Source of the DNA: Trichoderma breve
Lineage: Eukaryota > Ascomycota > Sordariomycetes > Hypocreales > Hypocreaceae
Length of the DNA: 64,000 bases
NCBI RefSeq assembly: GCF_028502605.1
Contig: NC_079233.1
Span: 4,216,001 to 4,280,000 of the forward strand
Direction: 5' to 3'
Shown in pieces: positions 23,305 through 32,927 of this stretch (its first letter is position 1; every line of letters begins with the position of its first letter). Under the pieces are notes generated by a model. That model saw only the letters and a list, made by a program, of their open reading frames with translations. It was not told the DNA's origin and searched no databases. The position numbers and the translations under genes are program-made.

Positions 23305-23832
23305 ATGAAGACATCTCTTTTCCTCAGCTGCATTACACTTGCGGCCACGGTGGCTGCTGCTCCTGTCCCTGTAAACCATTCACTTCTTATCCTCTATCTT
23401 CTCAAAGCTAACTGCTTGCTCTTTTCCTAGGGATCGGACGCTGTTGCTAGCTACGAATGGAAGAAGGACACCCAGAGCACTGATGGTGTTGCCAATTATG
23501 AATGGAAAAAGGATACTCAAAGCACGGACGGTGTTGCCAGTTATGAATGGAAGAGGGGTACTCAGAACACTGATGGTGTTGCCAGCTATGAATGGAAGAA
23601 GGACACCCAGAGTACTGATGGTGTTGCCAGTTATGAATGGAAGAGGGGTTCTCAGAACACTGATGGTGTTGCCAGCTATGAATGGAAGAAGGACACTCAG
23701 AGTACTGATGGTGTTGCTAGCTATGAGTGGAAGAGGGGTTCTCAGAACACTGATGGTGTTGCCAGCTATGAATGGAAGAAGGATACTCAGAGCACGGATG
23801 GCGTTGCCAGCTATGAATGGAAAAAGGAGTAA
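23305..23832 (+). CDS. Secreted repeat-containing RiPP precursor (UstA-like, kexin-processed)
   Basis: Two exons (23305..23370 and 23431..23832; intron GTAAAC...CCTAG) encode 155 residues. Exon 1 is a signal peptide (MKTSLFLSCITLAATVAAAP). Exon 2 is almost wholly repeats: one 12-residue leader unit, eight 15-residue units of the form (D/G)(T/S)Q(S/N)TDGVASYEWK(K/R), and a terminal Glu. This gives nine Tyr-Glu-Trp cores, each directly followed by a dibasic KK or KR. The layout matches ustiloxin-type (dikaritin) precursors: signal peptide, tandem copies, a Tyr-containing core just before a kexin site, and UstYa-like genes alongside. Expected processing is cleavage after the dibasic site, trimming of basic residues, and oxidative cyclisation by the neighbours. 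The exact core length and the product are unknown. A long frame on the opposite strand is a shadow of the repeat. Confidence 0.9.
23443..23829 (+). repeat. 45-bp coding minisatellite, nine copies (first partial)
   Basis: Tandem near-identical 45-nt units, each encoding one core and one dibasic site. Units alternate between two sequence types: those opening GAC/GAT-ACT (Asp-Thr) and those opening GGT-ACT/TCT (Gly-Thr or Gly-Ser). Differences between copies are mostly synonymous or confined to the spacer, whereas the TAT-GAA/GAG-TGG core is invariant. The alternation suggests duplication of a two-unit (90-nt) block after an earlier single-unit duplication. Confidence 0.9.
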
Positions 23833-24389
23833 AAGGGATACTAGCAACATTACCAAAGACAATTAACAGGTTACTATTATAGTGTTCAAATTAAGCTTCT
23901 GTAAACTCAAGTTATCAAGTCCCCGCTAAAGATGGTAAAAACTCGTTCAATCCAGAATTCTTCTCTGTTCTTTTCATATCTTAAGACTGAGTAATTTGAT
24001 TCATTTCAAAACACAATTCGCTGCCGTATGCTCTATTAGGTGCTGAAATGATTGATGAAGCATCACTTGGCTAATTACAGAGCACCGGCAAAATAAATGC
24101 CGGCTTTTCGCAATCTGTTTCCTTGGTTCCGTAACGTGTCTTGGCAAGTCTTTTGGCTGTCAAGTGTTACAGAGGTTCGTATTCAGGTAGCGGCCGTCCC
24201 CTGCTCAATTTTTGTTCTAGTATCTTTCTATATTCAGAACTGATATCAAGGTTGCTAACGAAAGTTCTTTACCTCAACAGGATAAACAGCTCACAACCCC
24301 ACCATTCAGTGACAATGCATCGACCAGGGTGACTCCCGGCCTTGATTAGCCACTGTGGTTATTAAGCCACCAGGTAGCTGTGTTACGGA
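23833..24389. other. Intergenic region, no gene recognised
   Basis: About 560 bases between the convergent ends of the precursor gene and the reductase gene. It contains their 3' untranslated regions. Nothing else is seen. Confidence 0.5.
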
Positions 24390-25536
24390 CTAATTCCCTA
24401 AACCATTGGTATCCGATATCCTCACAACAAGCTTAGTTGCGCTAACTGAACCATTCTTCAAGCGTGTAAGTGCGCCCTCTAGCCCGTGAAGCCCGCCGGG
24501 CACTACTTCATGCGGATGCGCGCTGAACCAGCCTTCATTCAATCCTCTACCGATGAATCTCAGCATGACAGTTGTGAAATGCGTGATTCCTACGCTTTGT
24601 CCCTTGGAGTTAGGCCAGGTAAGCGCGTCATTGCCAAGGTCTACCTGGCTTGTTTCAACTGCTGAGTTGATAAGCGAAATCCCCTCCGGAATTAGATCGG
24701 ATGGAATGTTCAGTACAACAGCAATCTTCCCAATAGTTTTGTTTATCACCCGAGAGATGTTTAGAACCGTTTCCTTTTCGCTTACAGCATCAAGGGCGAA
24801 TTCCGGCTCTTTGTTGCCTAAAGCTGCCTTGATCGCTTCGACCACAGCATCGTCTCCTTGACGATAGTCAACAATGGTGTCGCCACGAGACCTGTCGATA
24901 AGCGTCTCTACAAAATCGATTCCCCTTCCTGCGACTGCGACGATAGGATGAATATTCGAGAGGGCGGCTAGTTTCACAGCGTAGGCACCTACAGCCGATG
25001 CCGCGCCGTAAATGATGAATGGCTGAGGTCTATCGCAAGGATCCCAAGGGTAAGGGAGTGGGAGACGGCGATATAACCCCAGACAAGAGGTAATGGCTGC
25101 CAGTGGAACAGTTGCAGCTTCTGTTCAGCAGAGTTAGCGGTTCGTGTATCTTCTCCGAAAAGTGACTTTGAGACTAACCTTCGAAAGAGACATGGTCGGC
25201 CAGATGAAATGCCATGCTCTCCCAAGCAATAGCATACTCAGCCCAGCCCCCTCCCGGGCTCAATGTTTTATGGAAGACGCCCACTCGGTCGCCGACTTTG
25301 AACTCGGTTATACCCTGGCCAACTGTATGAACAACTCCTGAAAAGTCGTCGCCCTCGTTGGAATAAGTGACTCCGGGTACGGCACCATCTGCTACTTTCC
25401 AGTCCTTGGGGTTCAGTCCAACGCAAGACACCTTGACAATCATCTGAAATGGTCCCACAGTTGGTATAGGGGATTCGACAACATCAACCTTGGGCCCTGG
25501 ATATGCGAGTGCCTCCTTCATTCTGGATATTGGCAC
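24390..25536 (-). CDS. MDR-family zinc-type alcohol dehydrogenase / enoyl reductase-like oxidoreductase
   Basis: Two exons (25536..25179 and 25120..24390; intron GTTAGT...AACAG, 58 nt) give 362 residues. The N-terminal GroES-like part shows GLNPKDWKVADG, the GDDFSGVVHTVG block and FKVGDRVGVF. The splice yields FEEAATVPLAAIT. The Rossmann NAD(P)H-binding motif is IIYGAASAVGAYAVKLA near residue 165. The catalytic zinc ligands of true alcohol dehydrogenases are not evident, so it resembles the quinone-oxidoreductase/TOXD-like trans-enoyl reductase branch. It is convergent with the precursor gene. Asperipin-type RiPP clusters also carry a reductase, which makes membership plausible, but such MDR genes are common anywhere in fungal genomes. 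Confidence 0.85.
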
Positions 25537-27689
25537 AGAAATTGACAGACAGGATATCCCTTATTCGCAGCAGGGAGTTGATACAAATATCGCCAGAGGC
25601 TCTTTCTTGAGTATATGCTCTCAAAAAAAGTATTGCATCATTTATTTTCATGATCATAAAATATTTATATAAAGTCTAAAGCGGACTTTAACAGACAACG
25701 CCATCTGTCTCATGCATCATTGAATCGCGACAGAGCGGACATGGGAATAACTATTATTAATATTTCCGTAATTGGGAATTTTCAAGGGAATATTGGTCGG
25801 GTACCCCTTGAAGCTTAGAAATCGTTAATATCAAGAACCTACCCGTCCTTTCTCTTTCTGGCCGTGAAGTTCCAGTAGTGCCCATATCTATGCTCAAGAA
25901 GGCAACTCATGAGTGGGGCATGGAGTTGCAACAGTTCTCAGAAAGGCATTACATAGAAGCTTCCGCCTCCGCAAGTCCGCATCACAATCCTAAACATACG
26001 CAAGTACATGTATGTATGTAATAAGCTTAAAGCGCATACTCCCCGTGATTCATGAATGAATGGATGACTTGTGGTTCCGCGTCAGTAACTTCAAGTTTTC
26101 ACCAGTGCAATACTACACAGGTACTAGTGGCAACGACAAAGCGGAACTCTGCTCTGGGTCCAAGTACCAGATATAGATATGTATTAGGCAGCAAACGTTT
26201 CAAATCTGCTGCGTCAGAAAAATGAGTGTTTCCACAAGCAAACTAAACCTTTGTGCCAGAGTAACTAGACTTAGCTCACTATTTCTAGCCACGTTTACGT
26301 GTAACACCAGGAATGCCAGAGGAATATTGTCAGGGGACGTGTATCGTAGGTCGGAGGAGATATCACAGCATCACAAGTGAATGTCCCACTCACTTCACAT
26401 TTGCGCGTCAGCCACGTCCCTGGCGGTAACACGTGCGTCTGTGAGATTCACGGAGCCCGCGATGATGTTAAGACTCAAGATGGACAGCCGAAGTCTCCAA
26501 TTGCCAAATTTTCACATGCCACTAGACCCCGGCGAGATTGATATGTCGAATGTGCATAACCTCTAGGATGCGCTCCAGGGTTGGGACGTCCGTTTCTTAG
26601 AAAAGTCACCGCATCGCCGAGAGTCAGCGTGGTGGTAATGCTTAGGCTCCTGATCCAAAGTCACTTATCTGTAGGCTGTAGATATAGTCGCCTTTGTATG
26701 ACAATGGCACCGCCGACAAACAAAATGTAGCCTCGAAATAGGACTGCCTGGCGTCGTTACGCCCCCATCGATATCAAAAATAGTTTAGACGATAAATCGT
26801 ATGTGCTGAGATACCAACGGATTAAAAGGTTCCCTCTGAAGAGATCCTAGCTCGAATGAGTTTCAGGAAGCCGGTGGGAAGATGCTTCTTCCACGTCTCT
26901 AGAGTCGTGCTAGCGTTTGGTAGTGATCAAAGTCTCCATACTGTTCAGTAACTGTGGCTACAGTCTAATGCCAAGGGTGATAATGAAGATGAAGTATTTT
27001 CAGTCATAAGGACCGTTTGTAATCTCTATGAAGAGCCCCCTCCCAACATCTCTTCCATCGATGTGAGAGCTGTACCGGGCTCTGGATGGCAGCCGAATGA
27101 TGTTGTACTCGCCGCAGCATCAATACATACCGTCACAACTAATATCATTGTCCTGTTCTCAGCTCGTAAAGGCGCTAACCCTTGAATGAGTGACTGCGAA
27201 GACGTCATTTCAGGATCCTGCAGCAGAATGGGAACATTGTCAAAGTCAAGATACAGCTTTATAGGGACTTGCAAGTCTGGTCGCGGGTTGATCTTGCACA
27301 CGATATCACTGTATCGATGATTTGCACGTGAATACTGCTTTTGACCAGGCTGATGAATATTACCAACAAAGCCGAGACACAGGACTCAACCATCTCATCT
27401 ACACCTTTAAACATTACAGGCGGCAACATCTCACTGATTAGTCTCAACTTCGTGACAGAAGGGGAGATTATTGTCCATAGCAATGCAACAGCTGAAGCAT
27501 TGTTAGAGGCAATCGTGTTATAACTATTCCTTGTGAGGGGCTTGATAAACTTAGGATGGATAAACAAAGTGGCCTAGTATGCTGAGTACTATCTAAATAA
27601 TAACTACGCCTGCCCCCAAACCAGAGTATTCTACATACATATAAGCTGTGGGCAATTAAACCAAATCGAGGTTAGGAATATAACACAGT
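25537..27689. other. Intergenic region, no supported gene
   Basis: About 2.15 kb. Two moderately long overlapping minus-strand frames lie at 27026-27567, but they have no motifs, no convincing splice linkage and no start context, so they are not called. The remainder is AT-rich and closed in all frames. Confidence 0.4.
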
Positions 27690-28124
27690 TTATCTGCACC
27701 AGAATCTTAATTCTGTGACCCCATTGCCTATCTCCGAGTTAAGGTAGAGAGCGTCGCTGCAGGAAACATCTTTATCCCAAAGATGCTGTCTGACAGTTTT
27801 CCAAGCTCCCGGCACGCTTGAAGAATATCTGCACTTACAACCCCATCCGTCGTTGAAATGGCCTACCTCGGCGGCAGATTTCAAGCCCCATTGACCAGCC
27901 ATTTTGTCCATGCACTCTTGATACCAGCCATCGTGATGTGCACCCGCAATATGGGCGTTGCAACGGACCATTACCACAGGCCCGAAGATCGCTGCGGCTT
28001 TGGAGGGCGTGGTTGCGTTAACATGAGTGGCAGCATCCACGGCAAGACTGTGGGCGCCGCCCCAGGTGCCAAATAAAGCCAGAGCAGGTAGTCCAATAGA
28101 TATACGTATCTTATCCCTAATCAT
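27690..28124 (-). CDS. Small cysteine-containing probable secreted protein (function unknown)
   Basis: A 144-residue intronless frame. A short basic start is followed by a hydrophobic segment (ISIGLPALALFGTWGGAHSLA) consistent with a signal peptide. The mature part has six cysteines in the segments MVRCNAH, YQECMDK, WGCKCRY, VSCSDA and the terminal FWCR, an even number compatible with three disulfides. The size, the cysteine content and the location in a gene-poor AT-rich stretch are reminiscent of small secreted effector-type proteins. No family is recognised and no function is proposed. It could be an expressed orphan gene or a chance frame. The signal-like start and even cysteine count favour a gene. 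Confidence 0.5.
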   Translation of the reverse strand: MIRDKIRISIGLPALALFGTWGGAHSLAVDAATHVNATTPSKAAAIFGPVVMVRCNAHIAGAHHDGWYQECMDKMAGQWGLKSAAEVGHFNDGWGCKCRYSSSVPGAWKTVRQHLWDKDVSCSDALYLNSEIGNGVTELRFWCR

Positions 28125-30357
28125 AAGATCCTGTAGATTAGCTTTCCTGTTTTACTAGATTGTCATTGTTATGGGGGCATCTGCAGGACAACATACCAAT
28201 TAACAGAATTTAAGGGACTGAAAAAACGCAAGATAGCCCTCCTTTAGTTTCTGAGGGGATAAAACCTGAAAAGTAGGATCAGGATGTTCTATATTGGTTA
28301 GAAAAGACAGGCTTGGTGAATGACCTCTTTCATTTTCCGGCCAATTAAGCATCTTATAAAGGATGTGAGGGTTAGCAAAACTATTACAGCTAGGTCAATG
28401 AAAGGCTATGCAGGATCAAAAATTAGGATCAATCCTTAGCTCGTTTCAACCGGTGATGACTGATTGTTTGTTTGTTTGCTTGTTGTCTATGAAGGATCCC
28501 GCTGGCAAAGTAATAAAATCCCCTATGGGCAAAGAGGTTGGCCTGAGCTGGATATGTAAGTATTACCGCTCTCAATCAAGCAAACAGGGGACTATTCTAA
28601 GTCCGTCGTCTGATATAGGAAATAATAAAAAGAAATCTAGGAAAGCCCTTCTGCGCTATGAGAAGGGGGAAAGCCCCCAAGTAATAAATGCCTCTAAAAT
28701 ATTAACATAATCTCTAAAGAATACGAGCCCTTTTCTCTTTCTTTCCGATTATTACTACGGTATAAGGTAAATTAGTTGGTAAGCATATTGCTGTAGCCTA
28801 TCTTCTGGCAGCCGATTTACTCCAGTTAGTGAGCCTGTATTGAGTTATTTGCTAGTGTAATTGTTTGTTTGGAAGCAGCGGGCCGAAAGCCCAAGCTGAA
28901 GCTGTAAATAGCCGCGGTATAGCGTACGCAGCCGGAGCATAAGCGCATAACTACGGGTAGGTTGCATTGTAGCTATACTTATAGCTAGCTAGCACAAAGC
29001 CGGCGAAGGCGTAAGATTCAGGAAGATTGTGAGGTTATGGTTGGAGGAAGCCATAGCCGGAGCCAGGTTTTGGGGAAAGTCAAGTTCCTTGAAGGAGAAT
29101 AGGCTTATAGAAAAGACGATACCCTTTCTTTTAATATGCTCATTAGTATTTAAAAGAAAAAGGATTGAGCGTCTTTTAGTTGAGCGAAGGAGGTACTGTA
29201 ATGAACTCTTCAAATTCCCTCCTTTTGTGTGCTGTTAAAGGTTACCAAGCTTTGCCAGCGATTTTTGGCATAAGAGTCCTAGAATTACCCCACTTCTGCT
29301 ACTGCCGCACCAACAGCTGTAAAAACGGGGAGATGTTCACAGGGAAGAGTTGGTATAACTGATTAAATAGTATGCAAGGCATAGGCATAGCCAAGGGAGT
29401 TCAGGACCGGCCGGAGACATAAAATTCAATGAAACACAACAGAACAGCTGGCTTATAAAATACGATCTATCGTTCAATCACTCAACCAATGTAAAAAGCT
29501 AGTTGATCCATTTGGTTATAAAGGCAGCGACAATCCTACCCAAAGTGGATTGCACATTCCTTTCAAGATCAAACAACTCCACGAAACAAAGCAACAGGCA
29601 CCAAGAACCCCAAACCTACCAAGGCGGCAATGATAGTCATCAAATTGGGCGATAAAGCTAGTTGAAGGCAGCAAAACAAGCTTCCTCCATACTGGTATAT
29701 TCGATTTAATATCACCAGATCTAACTCGCATCATCTTAATAAGTTCTGCTGCTCGTTTCAACTTCTTCCCCTAAATATTCTCACAATTTTGTCATTGTCA
29801 GACTTCATGTATACTTGATGTTAAAACAGACTCTGTTTGTTCTTCGGAAAGCTACTTTCTGTGCACTGCCGTTTGATGCTATCCGTGGGTACATGCGGTA
29901 AGCCAGGAGTGTTGGTTGAAATAAACTGCGGGCGTGTCTCGTTTGCGCCTAGTCTGGCGGATCTATACCTCTCAATGGCGAAAGATTAAGTATTCATGAA
30001 ACATCGGGCGAATGCACGATCCTTTCGGCAACGATACAATATTAATTCCCTCATCAGATGTGGAGAAAATGACTGATTGAAATCTGTTGGCATCGGCAGG
30101 CGACAGGCCGCATTGACCATCCAGTGACACCCTCTCTGATCCTGTGCTCTTATTCTGACTCTTGTTCTCGGCCTCGCCGATGACAACCTTGATAAGCCGT
30201 GCGGTGTCTGTCTAGTGGGTAAAATCATGCCATGCCACCCTTAGTCTCTCATAACTTTAACCTTCTTCTCGTTCTAGTCCTCCCAAGCCCGACCTTTTGA
30301 TGCCATTTCATTCCCATTATCCAAGTCTCAACACAACATCCTCCTCGATTTGTTTCC
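28125..30357. other. Gene-poor AT-rich stretch, possibly decayed repeat
   Basis: About 2.2 kb with no recognisable gene. Between about 28850 and 29450 there are many TAG/CTA-rich words (such as tagctagctagc) mixed with short GC-rich patches. That composition often results from degenerated transposable elements in ascomycetes. No terminal repeats or transposase motifs could be read. The last few hundred bases are the MFS promoter. Confidence 0.3.
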
Positions 30358-32035
30358 ATGGCTTCCAGTCAGGATGGGGAGCAAGCCCCCCTTCTACAAG
30401 CAACTCATCATGTCGACAATGCCAGAGAACCTGCAGTCGGCAATGCTCCCCTATCATGTCTGGCTATCATTGTTAAATGTCTTCTGTTGCTTGCCTTTGT
30501 TGGTATTGGAAAGGCACTCATTATAACACCAATAAACCATATACAAGAAGACATTCTATGTCACAAGCCCAACATGAAGGACACAAATGTTCCAGACAAC
30601 TCCGCTTGTGAACACGACAAATTGTCTCTACTTCGAAGCTGGACAGCTGCTTTCGAAATGATCATGAATTTTTTGACCGCTGCGCCATATGGTATGGCGG
30701 CTGATATATATGGACGTAAACGAATACTCCAATTGTCCATTGCGAGTATCATCTTGGCGCAGGCATTTGACGCGGTTATATGTGCGTAGATATAAATCAC
30801 GACATATTCGAATACGTCTGGACCGATTGGCTGACTGACCTTATCACACTGCAGGTGGTTTCCCAGAAACGTTCCCAATCCACTTAATGGGGTTGAAGGG
30901 ACTTTGGGCTCTAATAGGGGGCGGTAGCACCGTTCTTTCGGCTATGACGTTCACCATAGCAAGTGACATCAGTCTAGATACGCAAAGGTAAGTTGTCAAG
31001 ACTTCCCTCATTTACTTTTCGCGCAAATTGTTAACATCCTTGGCTGGTCAACTACGTTCTTTTATCTTACAGGTGCTGCAATCTTGAGTCAACTGGTCTC
31101 CTACCCGGTATTGCTGGCTCTTGAATATGCAGGCAGCTGGATATCCATATACTCCGGGTTTGGTTGCCTAGCCGCATCGTGCTTTATCACGCTCTCCTTG
31201 CCAGAGACTCGCGTACCAGATCTCAGGAGTTGTGGCCTAATGATGGCAACCGAGACACGAATCCTATCGTTTTACGACTTTCGACTCACGCAGTTCCTAA
31301 CATCAATGGCCGGGTTAACCCATCAAATTTTTGCCGAGAACAAGAAGCTAGGCGTCCTTATAGTTTTCTGTGTGTTCACCACGACGGGCAGCAACTTACC
31401 ACTCCTCGTCACCCAGCAATCTTCACAACGACGAGCCGACTCCGCAGACCTACCAGTTAGTTTAATATATTCTGCGAAAGGCATTCTATGAACCATCTTC
31501 CATCGCTGACCACCTGACATAGATCCTTATATCGATGACTTATTCTAGCTTTTTGAAAGTCATTTTGTTGACCATGATACTACCGCTGACCAGCCGCTTC
31601 CTGATCGAGAAGCTACGCTTTAGCCCACTGAGAAAAGACATGTCTATCTCACGGGCTAGTATTGTAGCTCTTGTGGCCGGATCTTTAGGGATAGCAATTG
31701 CAAAACATGTCCAGTCTACCATAGTGATCGCAGCCATCTACGTCTATGCTCTTGGGTGCGGCTATAGCCCAGCTATGTATAGCCTCCTTGGCCTTTTGTC
31801 CGGGGGCAATCACATTGGCATATTGTATGCAACCATTGGCGCTATGCAAAGCGTAGGTACTTTTATAGCTGTCATAATGTTTGGGGCCTCGGTTGAAATC
31901 GGGCCCTTTATTTTCACATTTTTGTTCCTAGCCGTTGTTGTGGGTACTTTATTTTGTTTACAGTTGGAAGAGACAGAGGAAGGAGAGCCAATTTGGATTG
32001 ATCTGGATTATCTTGAATCGCACAGCAATCAGTAA
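30358..32035 (+). CDS. Major facilitator superfamily transporter with one apparent GT...TG intron
   Basis: Four exons (30358..30781, 30855..30987, 31047..31455, 31523..32035) give 492 residues. About twelve membrane segments are present, with the MFS loop motif GMAADIYGRKRILQLS between helices 2 and 3 near residue 125. A luminal/extracellular loop with cysteines (ILCHKPNM, DNSACEHDK) follows the first helix, as in a fungal MFS subfamily. Introns 1 and 3 are canonical. Intron 2 starts GTAAGT at 30988. The only boundary that restores the expected DTQR to STTFFYLTGAA junction ends ...GGCTG at 31046, 59 nt long with a TTAAC branch-like site but a TG instead of an AG. The next AG (31072) shifts the frame to an early stop. 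A weak GTGACA donor at 30963 with that AG would keep frame but delete conserved residues. The gene may be functional, misread or an incipient pseudogene. The substrate is unknown. Confidence 0.75.
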
Positions 32036-32927
32036 AATAGCTCTTAGTTATGAGGCTAGAATCCGGAATTTTAATGATTCAGTCAGAATCCTATAGCTCT
32101 AGATTTGAAATCTTCGACAACGTCAAATCATGTTATATGAGAGTCTATTCATATAACCTGGTCTCATCCAAGTTTTCATTTTATCTTTCAGTCTCGTCTC
32201 TTCCATGTGTTCTCGCATTCCAAGCCATTCTGGTGCCACTTTATGCAACTCAATTCTCGTTTAGGCTCGGTTTCGCAAAGAAGCTTCTTGCACGACCTTC
32301 TGCCCCATCTCAGACTACGCTGCTACCGATCTTACCTTTCTTACTGTTCACCGGCAGAGAATCTTGGTGCAAAATATACACAGTGTGTCGCTGGCGCTGT
32401 CACATATCTGACTTAGAAACATGTCTGGGGTAGCATCTGTAGCTTTGCACTAATATAGTATCGCCATCAGGGTTGATCAACTCAGTGGACGATACAATGT
32501 TGGCCAACCCCTCCCAACCTCGAAAATATCCCACCAGGGGCGAATAAGATCTAACGAAGCAATCGCATTGTACAGCAAATGCTGCACGGGCCTCATTCTG
32601 TTGTGACCTCATACTTCATACCCCCGCCTCTCTGGACTGACGAAAGGAACCAGCCGTTTCTTCCAAGTCGATTCCCCCATCTTTCCTATCCGTCCGGCCT
32701 GTTGCGGTGTCCCTCCACATCTCATCTCGGAGCTATCACGGTTGCTCTCTTCTCACTCCCTCAGTGACTGCATGAAGTTCTTTCAGTCCCTCTCATTGAT
32801 CTGGAGCTGTGGTCGAGCGACCAGCGTAAAGTTTCAGAAACAACGGCCACCTTACAATCGAAACATTTGCAATTTGCCTCGGCGTTCTTGGACTGGCGGT
32901 CGCATTTCATTGTCACAAGAAGAATCC
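32036..32927. other. Intergenic region, no gene recognised
   Basis: About 0.9 kb between two genes in the same direction, holding the MFS 3' end and the amidase promoter and leader. The open frame continues upstream of the amidase ATG to about 32742 without an in-frame ATG that looks better. Confidence 0.45.

Noticed and set aside
23380..23862. Long minus-strand frame of repeated hydrophobic segments opposite the RiPP precursor
   Set aside because: It is the mirror of the 45-nt coding repeat. The plus strand has a signal peptide, an intron and dibasic sites, while the minus-strand repeat has no start context or family.
23444..23866. Plus-strand alternative frame with repeated Met-Asn-Gly-Arg units
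   Set aside because: It is a shifted reading of the same repeat and lacks the signal peptide and the Tyr-Glu-Trp/dibasic pattern.
27026..27567. Two overlapping minus-strand frames of about 90-100 codons
   Set aside because: No motifs, no start context and no splice sites that join them into a family-like protein.
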